From a virus, in the IMG/VR virus record IMGVR_UViG_3300013099_000048, positions 1 to 36,427 of that record: a DNA stretch of 36,427 bases; one strand, given 5' to 3'. The stretch's first letter is position 1, and each line of letters starts with the position of its first letter. This document shows, piece by piece, positions 7,844 through 16,100 of the stretch. The notes below the pieces were generated by a model, which saw nothing but the letters and a program-made list of their open reading frames with translations, did not search any database and was not told the origin of the DNA. The translations under genes were made by a program, and so were the position numbers.

Positions 7844-8265
7844 TCACACTCATGGTTAAGGACATAGGTGCTGGCGAGGTACCCAGGAAAGCCTATGCCA
7901 ACGATGCAGGGCTCGACCTGTACGTGTCGGAAGATTGTATCGTGTGGCCAAAGTCGATGTCGGATGTGCCCCTAGGTATCGCCATCGAGCTAACCGGAGG
8001 GTATGTATGGGCCAGGATCACAGCTAGATCGAGCACGTATCGAAACCACAAGCTACAGGTGCTTGAAGGAGTCATAGACCAGGGCTACAGAGGCCCACTA
8101 TTCGTGGGGCTTATCAACAACGGCTGGCTACCACGTCGCATCAAGGCTGGTGATCGCGTGGCACAGCTCATTGTGCATGAGACCGTACCTACTATCGTCG
8201 TGAAAGTTGGTACACTTTCGGAGTCTATCCGCGGTGAGCGTGGATTTGGGAGCACAGGATCGTGA
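7840..8265 (+). CDS. dut: Trimeric-type dUTPase
   Basis: 141 residues from GTG 7840, overlapping the PurZ stop (GTGA). All five family motifs are present in order: I NDAGLDLY (D22, D26), II ITARSS, III GVIDQGYRGPL, IV RIKAGDRVAQLIV and V RGERGFGSTGS. The enzyme hydrolyses dUTP to dUMP and pyrophosphate, keeping uracil out of DNA and feeding thymidylate synthesis. Its place between PurZ and the MazG-like fusion makes it part of the phage's dNTP-pool control. Length and motifs are normal for an active homotrimeric enzyme. Confidence 0.95.
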   Translation: MITLMVKDIGAGEVPRKAYANDAGLDLYVSEDCIVWPKSMSDVPLGIAIELTGGYVWARITARSSTYRNHKLQVLEGVIDQGYRGPLFVGLINNGWLPRRIKAGDRVAQLIVHETVPTIVVKVGTLSESIRGERGFGSTGS

Positions 8266-8903
8266 ACGACGTACGTGGTATTTTCGAAGAGGCTGCTAAG
8301 ATATTCGCCGTTAAGAGTGCCGCATACAGCAGCGACAACGTAGCTATGGTCGGGCAATCCGGCGTAGCTAGCCGGTGTGTTGACAAGGTTATGCGGTTGC
8401 GAACGTTGCAGAACGACCCAGGTGTCGCTGGCGACGAGGCGATAGCTGATACCTGGATGGACCTTCTTGTCTACGCCGCCATAGGTGTAAGCCTGGATCG
8501 AGGCGAATGGGACAAGTCCACCAGGATGGTGTACCTCGCAGGTCCAATGGACTTGGTCGATACGACGGAGTCGCATGAGTGGCGCGTCAAGGCTCGAGAT
8601 TGGCTTGGAGCTAGGGGTATCGCGTCGTTCAACCCAGCCTTGCCGTACAGGCGAGGCGCCGTAGCGTGGGCCAGCGTATCCAGAATTAACCGCGTAGCTA
8701 TTGACGAATGTGACGTACTGCTGGCAAACGTAGGGGAGGGACAGCGCACCATCGGTACGTGGCGTGAAATTGAGCACGCCAGAGCAGCAGGAACGCGTGT
8801 GGTACTGGTAGCACCCGAGTACACCAAGTGCCTTGAAACGCAGGACTGTGAGCAGTACCCCACGCTGATGGCCGCACTGATGGCGGTATGGCCCGATGTC
8901 TAG
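8262..8903 (+). CDS. MazG-like / 2'-deoxyribosyltransferase-like fusion
   Basis: 213 residues from GTG 8262, overlapping the dUTPase stop. Residues 1-85 resemble the MazG-like Nmad1/DUF1599 domain: a GVASRCVDKVMRLRTL helix (R38, D41, K42, R45) followed by E59-x3-D63-x3-D67, likely Mg-binding acids. Residues 89-185 resemble nucleoside 2-deoxyribosyltransferases/DNPH1: VYLAGPM, SFNPALP, SRINRVAIDECDVLLANV and TIGTWREIEHA, with E169 as the likely catalytic Glu. MazZ in known Z-phages is a MazG-like enzyme that makes dGMP, the PurZ substrate. The second domain could remove or exchange bases on deoxynucleotides. The fusion and its role in Z-DNA synthesis are inferences. Confidence 0.75.
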   Translation: MNDVRGIFEEAAKIFAVKSAAYSSDNVAMVGQSGVASRCVDKVMRLRTLQNDPGVAGDEAIADTWMDLLVYAAIGVSLDRGEWDKSTRMVYLAGPMDLVDTTESHEWRVKARDWLGARGIASFNPALPYRRGAVAWASVSRINRVAIDECDVLLANVGEGQRTIGTWREIEHARAAGTRVVLVAPEYTKCLETQDCEQYPTLMAALMAVWPDV

Positions 8904-9177
8904 GAACGAAAGCTGTGTCGACAATGAGATCATCCGCCGCATCATCACCATGGGCGGATGGGCGCATAAGGTGCACGGCAACCAGTACAACACCGCAGAG
9001 CCCGACATCGACGGCTGCCTTGATGGCGTGTCCATCAAAGTAGAGTCAAAAAAGCTGGGCAGAGACGCCGATCCGCTACAGAGGATGGCATTGGAACGTT
9101 GGCGTCTAGCTGGAGCCGTAACCGGGGTATGCCACTCGGTGGCCGAGTTCGACAATTTGTGGGAGGCTAGAGATTGA
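8896..9177 (+). CDS. VRR-NUC-type endonuclease
   Basis: 93 residues from ATG 8896, overlapping the upstream stop by 8 bases. A GGWAHKVHGNQ segment is followed by EPDIDG (E35, D37), VESKK (E50, K52) and a downstream Gln (Q62), the compact PD-(D/E)XK pattern of stand-alone VRR-NUC proteins. These are thought to cut branched or flap DNA. It sits directly before a SNF2-type helicase with a 4-base overlap, a common phage pair, so it may act with that helicase on replication or recombination intermediates. Confidence 0.85.
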   Translation: MSRNESCVDNEIIRRIITMGGWAHKVHGNQYNTAEPDIDGCLDGVSIKVESKKLGRDADPLQRMALERWRLAGAVTGVCHSVAEFDNLWEARD

Positions 9178-10538
9178 GCAACCTGTGGGCGCACCAGGAG
9201 AAGGCCCTCGCTAGGCTTTACATCAGCGAGCACGGTTTGCTGCTGTCTATGCGGATGGGTTCAGGCAAGACTAGAGTGGCTGCTACGTACCTGGACGGTA
9301 CGAACAACATTCTAGTGGTCTGCCCCAAGACCGTGGCCTGGGATCGTGTGTGGCAAGACGAGATGCCGCACTACCGTGAAGTCAAGCTGTACGGCTGCAC
9401 AGCCAGTCAGCGCGTCGAGCGGTATAAAGAGGCTGTAGCCTCCGAGGATCTTACCCTGTGCGTCTGCACGTATGGCGCCGTGTGGCGGGACAGTTTGAAG
9501 AAGGCTCTTCTTAAGAGCCCGCCAGGGGCACTAGTAGCGGACGAATGCCACCACATCAAGGGTGCCTCGTCCAAAGTGTCTCGCGCCATGCGCCTACTCA
9601 GCAAGAAGTGTGACAAGCGACTGGGCCTGTCAGGAACACTGCTGGCCCAGTCGCCCCTTGATGGTTGGGCGCTAATGCGGTTTATCGATGAGAGCGTCGT
9701 GGACAAGTCATTCGGTCGATTCCGTGACAAGCACGCGGTAATGGGCGGATTCAAGAACCACGAGGTGTTGTCCGGCAGGCATGGGGTCCCGTGGCGCAAC
9801 ATGGACGAGTTTGTCGAAGCAATGGACAAAGTGTGCCACTACGACGACACCACAGTGTGGGACTTGCCTGTGCACGACGTGATACGCAAATTCCCCATGT
9901 CCGCAGCAGCGTTGACTGCACAGCGCGACTTAGTAAGCGTAGCGGTAGCCGACCTGGGCTCTGGCATCATCACGGCAGCCAACGCTGGCGTGCGTTTCAT
10001 GAAGATACAGCAGCTGTCATGTGGCTTTGCCCAGCCGGGACCCATGCCCGGCGAGCTGAATCCCGAGCCCATCATCATCGACACCAACCGGCGCGACACC
10101 CTGGTCGGCGTGCTAGACGAGATCGACCCGGCGGAACCTGTGCCCGTGTTTGCTCGCTTCATAGTCGACCTGGACAACATCAGGCAAGCTGCAAATATTG
10201 CCGGCCGTCCACACTTTGAGATATCCGGCGCCGCCAGCGAGCTCGACGAATGGCGCGAATGCAGAGATGGGGCGGTCCTGGGCGTACAGGTGCAGTCTGG
10301 CGGTGAAGGGATCTCCCTGGTACAAGCAGCTTACTGCATACTCTACAGCTTGGATTTCTCAAACTCCAACCACGAGCAGATCCGGGGGCGTATGGCTCGC
10401 CCCGGACAGGAGCGGTCGCCCACCTTCATCTACCTGGATGGTATCGGGTCGATGGACGGCCGCATTCGCCGTAGCCTGGGCTCGCGCCAGTCCGTCGTCA
10501 TGGACCTGTACGATAGGCTACAGGCCGTCGCCGGGTAG
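9174..10538 (+). CDS. SNF2-family DNA helicase/translocase
   Basis: 454 residues from a TTG at 9174 that overlaps the previous stop (TTGA). Motif I is MGSGKT (28-33), motif II DECH (123-126), motif III LSGT, and motif VI QIRGRMARPGQ near residue 394, followed by the ...FIYLDGIGSMDGRI region. The order and the QxxGRxxRxGQ motif are those of SNF2-type ATPases in phages. It likely remodels or moves along double-stranded DNA during replication or recombination, next to a VRR-NUC nuclease. It is the last gene of the rightward operon; the convergent gap follows. Confidence 0.9.
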   Translation: MSNLWAHQEKALARLYISEHGLLLSMRMGSGKTRVAATYLDGTNNILVVCPKTVAWDRVWQDEMPHYREVKLYGCTASQRVERYKEAVASEDLTLCVCTYGAVWRDSLKKALLKSPPGALVADECHHIKGASSKVSRAMRLLSKKCDKRLGLSGTLLAQSPLDGWALMRFIDESVVDKSFGRFRDKHAVMGGFKNHEVLSGRHGVPWRNMDEFVEAMDKVCHYDDTTVWDLPVHDVIRKFPMSAAALTAQRDLVSVAVADLGSGIITAANAGVRFMKIQQLSCGFAQPGPMPGELNPEPIIIDTNRRDTLVGVLDEIDPAEPVPVFARFIVDLDNIRQAANIAGRPHFEISGAASELDEWRECRDGAVLGVQVQSGGEGISLVQAAYCILYSLDFSNSNHEQIRGRMARPGQERSPTFIYLDGIGSMDGRIRRSLGSRQSVVMDLYDRLQAVAG

Positions 10539-10542
10539 GGCC

Positions 10543-10625
10543 GGGGATGTGCCGTCCGTGGACATGGTCTCCGTGGGGCCCGGACATACCATCTCGGCCC
10601 CCAGGTCCACGGGGTGCATATCCCC
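10543..10625. repeat. Paired inverted element 1
   Basis: The left arm at 10543-10567 (GGGGATGTGCC then GTCCGTGGACATGG) and the reverse complement of 10601-10625 (GGGGATATGCACC then CCGTGGACCTGG) are similar inverted copies. The 12-base cores start 45 bases apart. The loop contains GGGGCCCGGACATA, which resembles the loop of the 30688 element. As RNA or a DNA cruciform it would form a stem of about 22 pairs. Confidence 0.75.
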
Positions 10626-10660
10626 AGCCCCCCGGGTGTACGGGAGTGGGCGGACGGGTA

Positions 10661-10746
10661 CCAGAGATGCCCCGTCCGTGGACACGGGGGCGGGGGCCCC
10701 CATACCCATAGCCTGGACAGGCCGTGTCCACGGGAGATACCCTCCC
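10661..10746. repeat. Paired inverted element 2
   Basis: Cores CCGTGGACACGG (10676-10687) and CCGTGTCCACGG (10722-10733) are exact reverse complements, with starts 46 bases apart, flanked by GAGATG and GAGATA boxes. The right arm shares an exact 18-base string (10722-10739, reverse strand) with 30697-30714. The loop holds a perfect 10-base G/C palindrome. Confidence 0.8.
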
Positions 10747-10825
10747 GGGCCTTGTACAAATGGGCGCCCCCCACCCCATCCGCTCAGGTGGAGAGCGCCC
10801 GACACCCCATGGCCAGGGTGCCTTA

Positions 10826-10942
10826 CTACTTTGGTGGGGACAGCCCGGCGTAGGCAAACCCGGCGAGCACAAAGTGCATCAGCGGCGGTGGATTGCCCGC
10901 TACACACAGGGGGAGTGTGGCCATCGCCCACCCACTAATCAT
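10826..10942 (-). CDS. Very small membrane protein, coupled to the holin-like gene
   Basis: A 38-residue frame whose ATG (10942) overlaps the TGA of the upstream leftward gene as ATGA, the same coupling used throughout this genome. The sequence is hydrophobic, with a PLMHFVLAGFAYAGL segment and a Pro-rich flank, suggesting one short membrane segment. As the last gene of the leftward operon, beside a single-pass membrane protein, it could be a second holin, antiholin or spanin-like partner. This is context only; no family is recognised. The stop is TAG at 10826-10828. Confidence 0.5.
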   Translation of the reverse strand: MISGWAMATLPLCVAGNPPPLMHFVLAGFAYAGLSPPK

Positions 10943-11232
10943 TTGGATCTTCTTGCTCGGAGTTCGATAGTGATCTCCTTAAGCAGTTCGCCCTGCTTGG
11001 CGATAGAGTCTTTGATCTGGCCGTGATCGATATGCTCTCGGGCCAACGCGTCCTGCACAGCGCTAACGAACTCTAAGTGCGACGACACCAGCTGTTGAAT
11101 AGCCGGCAGCACCACACTCCTAGCTACGCGCCACGAAAAGAACAACACGACCATGAGCAGCCCGGTTGGGAGCCCAAAGGTAGTAAACACGTCGATCCAC
11201 GTCTCTATGACACACCCCCTAAAATTGTACAA
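10939..11232 (-). CDS. Holin-like membrane protein with cytoplasmic coiled coil
   Basis: Up to 97 residues if started at the TTG at 11232, which has no good ribosome site. An ATA at 11208 preceded by AGGGGG would give an 89-residue protein and is a credible rare start. The layout is a short N-terminus, one hydrophobic segment (FGLPTGLLMVVLFFSW), then a long charged helix likely to form a coiled coil. This is the layout of BhlA/XhlA-like phage lysis proteins. It follows the tail genes, the usual place for lysis genes, but no endolysin is adjacent. A tail-associated membrane anchor is the alternative. Confidence 0.65.
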   Translation of the reverse strand: MYNFRGCVIETWIDVFTTFGLPTGLLMVVLFFSWRVARSVVLPAIQQLVSSHLEFVSAVQDALAREHIDHGQIKDSIAKQGELLKEITIELRARRSK

Positions 11233-12022
11233 GAACGAAGTGTTCTAGTGAACCGTGTACACCCGTGCTCATCAACATGGTCAGCACGGTACCAGAGTCA
11301 ATGCTTAGAGTTGCGGAGCCACCGTTGATACGCTGCTGGCTCCCGGGGTTAAAGTAGATGTTGGGGTTAGACCCGCCACCGCCCATACCCGCGCTGTTCG
11401 TAGCGAACCACCATCGCACACCAGGGCGGAAGTCACCCGGCAGTGGGGGCGCATACTGGCGGTAGGCATTCGTAGTAGTGTTGTTGGTGCTGTACAGATA
11501 CGGGCCGTCCCAGTCTAGGACGGACGTAGCCCCACTAAACGCGATACCAGTCGACCCGCCCATCATCTCGGGCCAAAAGTACCCAGGCGTGAGTGGCAGT
11601 AACAGATCGTTCGCGATAAAGCCGTCGCCTCCGCGCGTCTTCATCATGACGGCACCATCACCCATAGTGCCCGTCTTCAAGCCGTCCTCTACGCCGTCAT
11701 CGCCAGTGCGGAAGACGAATGAGTGCTCACCAAATGAACCAGAAAGGATACCACCGCTCGCGTCGCGCCCAATCCATCCGAACGGCGGGATGGCTAGCGT
11801 GGAGATCTCACCTAGGTGATCGGTGACTAGGATCTGATTAGACCCAGTGAAGTCGTCCAACAGCGCCTCTATCTGGAAATCCTTTGGGAAGAATTCGGCA
11901 CTGTCGGCCCCATCCCGCCTGTACCCGGGGAGATGCATATCGTCGAGCCTACGTTCAATGTAGCGCAGACGTGCAGTCAGTGAGCCGGTCCCCTCTACGT
12001 AGTGCCTAATAAGGTCAGACAT
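11219..12022 (-). CDS. Tail fibre or baseplate appendage protein
   Basis: 267 residues from ATG 12022, with AAGGAG 8 bases upstream. Residues 1-30 are an amphipathic helix (TARLRYIERRLDDM) suited to trimer formation. The rest is beta-rich, Gly/Ser/Thr/Asn-rich and low in Lys, like phage receptor-binding or appendage domains. It is the last structural gene, after the hub-like gene, where receptor-binding proteins often lie. I see no enzyme motif. It overlaps the upstream gene by 8 bases and the holin-like gene by 14. Confidence 0.65.
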   Translation of the reverse strand: MSDLIRHYVEGTGSLTARLRYIERRLDDMHLPGYRRDGADSAEFFPKDFQIEALLDDFTGSNQILVTDHLGEISTLAIPPFGWIGRDASGGILSGSFGEHSFVFRTGDDGVEDGLKTGTMGDGAVMMKTRGGDGFIANDLLLPLTPGYFWPEMMGGSTGIAFSGATSVLDWDGPYLYSTNNTTTNAYRQYAPPLPGDFRPGVRWWFATNSAGMGGGGSNPNIYFNPGSQQRINGGSATLSIDSGTVLTMLMSTGVHGSLEHFVLVQF

Positions 12023-13109
12023 TAGGTCTCCTTAACAGCTGTACTGCGAGGTGTAGTGCGCCGGCAACCTCGTCGGGCTGGGCGGCAAGGATGCGCACGG
12101 GCCCGTCGAAGCCCGTCACAAAGGTCTCGTTTGAGGATAAGTGGAAGACATCACCAACGCGCAGGGTCGGCCACAGGCTGTAATCCGTCACAGTTACGCG
12201 TAGTGTGCGCTTGGATACGCCACCGTCCCTGGCCAGGATGGCTTCGGCCGCAACACTGGCGGACCCGGCAGCCTTCAATTCCTCACTGACTATGACCCGC
12301 TCTTGCGAGGTGAGTATGTTTGCCGCGATCTCACTGCCGTCGATCAGGTAGCCGTGTGGCGCCTGGATCTTGTTTGCGTCTAGTATGGCCCTGGCGTTAG
12401 ACCGGTCGTTCGCAGGTTGTGTAGCCGACAGCATAGAGCCGACCACTGTGACCATAAACGACGCCGACTCCCCGTCTTCACGCCACTGCTCAACCCGGCC
12501 GCTGACTCCATCGTTCACGCGTACGGAGTTGTAACGGTTGAGCCCGCGCCATGACGGCGCGTGCATCTGGATATCAACCGTCTCTGGTGAGGGATCGAAG
12601 TTTAGGTACCATTCCTGGTTACCGAACTCAGCTGCACGGTCGAACACGACGCGTGCCTTTTGGTTCGGCGCGTTGATCTGGAATTCGACGCCAGAGCCAC
12701 CGCTGCCCCACACCACGCCCGTGTCATTAAAGAGGTTCACCTCACGTAGCGCGTGCGATATCACCGTGGTGGGTGTGCCCACCGATGTGAAGGATGGGCC
12801 GACCAGCCGGTGATCGAAGGTGGACGCGTACCCCTTGGCCTTGCACGACACCATGCGGTCCTTGCCGCCACCAGACACCGACACCAGCTTGCCCACCCAC
12901 GGGTCGGTGTAAGAGCTAGACTCGATGACAATGAGGCGCCCAACAGACGGGCGCATGTCCTGGATAAGCGGGTCATCCAGGCTCACCGTAAACGTGGCTA
13001 CGTCTCTGTTGTCGATGGTGTAGGACCTGTTGACCTTCGACACCATGGACAAGCGGCCTAGGCGCGTAAAGGAGGCCGCGTGCACGTAGACTCTAGGCGC
13101 TTTTATCAT
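12015..13109 (-). CDS. Tail hub / Tal-like baseplate protein
   Basis: 364 residues from ATG 13109, which overlaps the upstream TAA as TAATG; a GTG at 13118 is in frame. The N-terminal part alternates short beta strands with RLIVIESSSYTDPWVGKLVSVSGG-type segments, as in gp27/Tal hub domains that form the tail-tip ring. A later DRAAEFGNQEWYLNF...PSW segment resembles the second hub domain. There is no obvious protease or lysozyme domain. The order Dit-like, hub-like, appendage is the usual siphovirus tail-tip order, which supports the call. Confidence 0.65.
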   Translation of the reverse strand: MIKAPRVYVHAASFTRLGRLSMVSKVNRSYTIDNRDVATFTVSLDDPLIQDMRPSVGRLIVIESSSYTDPWVGKLVSVSGGGKDRMVSCKAKGYASTFDHRLVGPSFTSVGTPTTVISHALREVNLFNDTGVVWGSGGSGVEFQINAPNQKARVVFDRAAEFGNQEWYLNFDPSPETVDIQMHAPSWRGLNRYNSVRVNDGVSGRVEQWREDGESASFMVTVVGSMLSATQPANDRSNARAILDANKIQAPHGYLIDGSEIAANILTSQERVIVSEELKAAGSASVAAEAILARDGGVSKRTLRVTVTDYSLWPTLRVGDVFHLSSNETFVTGFDGPVRILAAQPDEVAGALHLAVQLLRRPNV

Positions 13110-16100
13110 TACTGCCACACGTGGTTATAGGTCACGTTGATCGAGATGGACACAAGCCCAGCTTCGGTGTACGTCATTTCGTTTTTGCCGGGCACCAGGG
13201 TGAGCAGGTCGTCGTTGTCGGAGAAGGTAGCGAGATTGGCGATACCTAGGTCCTGCGTAACATTCATTACCGCGCCCGTGTCCATATTCACCTGCAGCTC
13301 GTCGTCGATGGCCACCAAAGCTTCGAGCCCCACGGTCTGCCCCGTGGTAACGTTCTCGATCACGCCGTCGATGTAGTACGCATCGCTCTGCTCTACGCCA
13401 AGCACCATCACCGGTACGCCGTCCGCGTTCATGTACAGCGTGATCTGGTCGATCGACTCGCCCGTGTCTGATGGCAAGCCGACGATGCCGTCTTGGTCTA
13501 GGTCGTCAGATACGAGATAGAAATCTTGGACTGTGGGCCGGTCGTTGTACGACATGACCGAACCGCCCCACTGTACTTCCACGTCCGTGGTACCCGAGTC
13601 AAGCGATGTGTACTCAATCTGCAGGACCAAGTTGTCACCAGGGATGACCGGCACCTTTGGAGAGAAGAGGAACGGTATCTGCTGGAACTGTGCACCAACA
13701 AACCCCGGGCCAGCTTCACTCCACACAGGCGATACGGCGGACTCGGCCACAGTGAAGTATTGACCAAGGTTGTCAGGGTCCTCCTTCTGGATGCGAGCCG
13801 TAACAGTTACAGTAGTTGACCAGGGCAGGGCCGGTGAAGCCCTACCACTTTGCAGGTACGCGTAGACGTAGAAGATAGACCCCGAGCCGATATCCTTAGA
13901 TGACGGCACCACGAATGCCTGCCTTACGGAGCCTGTCAGCACGATTTCAGCGATGCCGCCGCCTCCGTCGATGCCGGACGACCCTAGCGCGGGTGTACCC
14001 ACCACACGCCCCACCGAACCAACAAATTCGATAGCCACCATGTCATCACCCACCGATGGCAGGGTGATCGTAGAGGGTGCTTCGTAATCGTCGGGTTCGT
14101 ACCCACCAAGAAAGCGTCGGTTGCCGATCGTGTCGATGCCGAAGCAGCGCACACGCGTCGAGAAATCTGTGCCTCCGTCGAATTCCACCACGTCGCCGGA
14201 CCCGTCCTCACCCGTACCTGGGGGCAGGACGATGGCGAAGGTGTTGCCGGCGATCTCACCAGGGACAGCGCCATCCCTGCGGTAGCGCCACGCCATAGGG
14301 TCGTTGCCGCCACCTACCTGATTGTCCGACAGTGCGAACCTGTTTTGCCCAGCTTCGACCTCGCGCAGAACTCTATTCCACTGCATCGAGCGTCGGGTGT
14401 TGTCCGCATCGAACACGCCCGTAGCGTTGTCCCAGTGTAGCAGTTCGTTAGTGCTGACCGCGAGGTCGATCATGGGCTTACGGTCGGCCCGTGCGTCCGG
14501 AGCGGTAGCGGCGCTGTGGCCGTACATGAGCTGCACACGACGCTGGGCCCAGTACGCCACGACGTCCGTACTGTGTGCAGCCGCTGTAGTACCGCGTTCG
14601 CCCCTGGTGCAGCCGCTCGCAGTCGTGTCCGTGCGGCTGGCGTATCGTACGCACTCGGTACCTATCACAAAGAAACCATCATCCGGCCAGCCCGCCAGAC
14701 TTCCTATGTCGAACACGAATGACGTGTCACTGTCGGATGCTGCGGTCAGTAGGACCCCGGTTTTACTGGGTTCCAGGTCGATGTTGACCCAGACCGTAGT
14801 GCCTGTCTGGTCAAAGTCGTTGGTACCCGCATCCTCACCGAACCACCGCGGCACCTCCACGCCGTCAACCAGAACACGGAAGTCGTCACCATCAGCCTGG
14901 GCGTTGCCGGCGGTAACGATCGCAGCTGTATCCATCCCGCCATCCGTGATATCAACAGCGTAGTTCGGGAATGAGCGCGCTACCCGGTTCGCCAGGGCGA
15001 TGTCGCGGCTGTGTGTGGGCCCATCGGCTGCTGCCTTCTGTGTGATAGGCTTCAATGTGAGCACAGCCTGCTCGTAGTCGACGTTCCCGTTTTGGTACAG
15101 GGAGAACTCCGTAATCGAGTCCCCAGCCGTCGCGTCGCTCGCGTCCCAAGTGAAGAACTCATTAGCTGCCGCTGGGTAGGACGACGGCAGCGTGTCACCG
15201 AATCCGTGCAGAGTCAACACGTCTGCGTCGGTCAGGACGCCACTGCCGGCAGCAGCCCACACGATGTCGCCGCACAGCTGGTCGTCTTCTTCGATCGAGC
15301 CAATTTCTACGTACGGATTCGTCACAGCGGGTATACCGTTCGTAACGGTAACCGTCTCATCAAACGCTGTACCCTGGATTGACAACCGGACTAGTCCGTT
15401 CTCCCAGGCTGCGCAGACAGAGCGGAAGTCTGGGTCGCTCTCCAACTGCCCGCGTGTTGCCCCGTTTACGACAGACACTGTGTCGACCACACCGTCATTC
15501 ATACGTTCCAGCACCCACGAGCCTTGACCGCCCGCGCTCTCCTGGTAGTAGCAGTGGATGTAGCTTGTGGCGCTATCCCACCAGCCGAACACAGTGTGCT
15601 TGCGCGTGGTGTCGTTGTTCCAAATGCCCTGCGTCCACATCACACGGACACGGGCCATGAACCACGACTGCGAAGTAGCATACGAGCTCGCATCAGCTGT
15701 GCAGAGTGCGTACGTGTGGTCGTCGACAGCGCCATCTGTGGTGATGTGCGGACCAGCGATGATGGAGGCGCGCTCGTCGAACTCCTCGATCATGAGCCCT
15801 TCGACGTAGTACACCTTAAGGCCGGACGGGTTTACTGGGTTATTCCATCGCACGCCACCATTTGCAGTTACATCCTGGTACCAAAAGCACTGCATGTACT
15901 GCCACGAGTTCTCGTTAGCGACGATACCGTCGATGCGTTCAACAGATGACGTGTCGCTGTCCATCCGGAACGGCTTGATCTGGATGTCGCTACCGCCTGC
16001 GGCTGTCCACCCTGACCCGATGTAGATCCAGCACGACGCGCTGTACCACTTACCAGCGGTAAACTCGCTACCGATGCCTACGCCACCGGACTCGAATGTC

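Larger units (their letters stand above)
10539..10825. other. Convergent GC-rich gap with paired palindromes
   Basis: This gap separates the rightward helicase gene from the leftward structural genes. It contains the two long imperfect palindromes described below, plus a perfect GGGGGCCCCC at 10692-10701. The open frames here are repeat-driven and lack ribosome sites, so I call none. A role in stopping transcription from both sides, or in protein binding, fits the position. Confidence 0.6.

Noticed and set aside
8085-9233. 382-codon open frame antisense to the dUTPase and MazG-fusion genes
   Set aside because: It crosses four well-supported overlapping genes on the other strand, and its composition is not protein-like.
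10614-10853. Open frames in the convergent gap
   Set aside because: They run through the inverted elements, have no ribosome sites and are Pro/Gly/Arg-rich from G/C runs.
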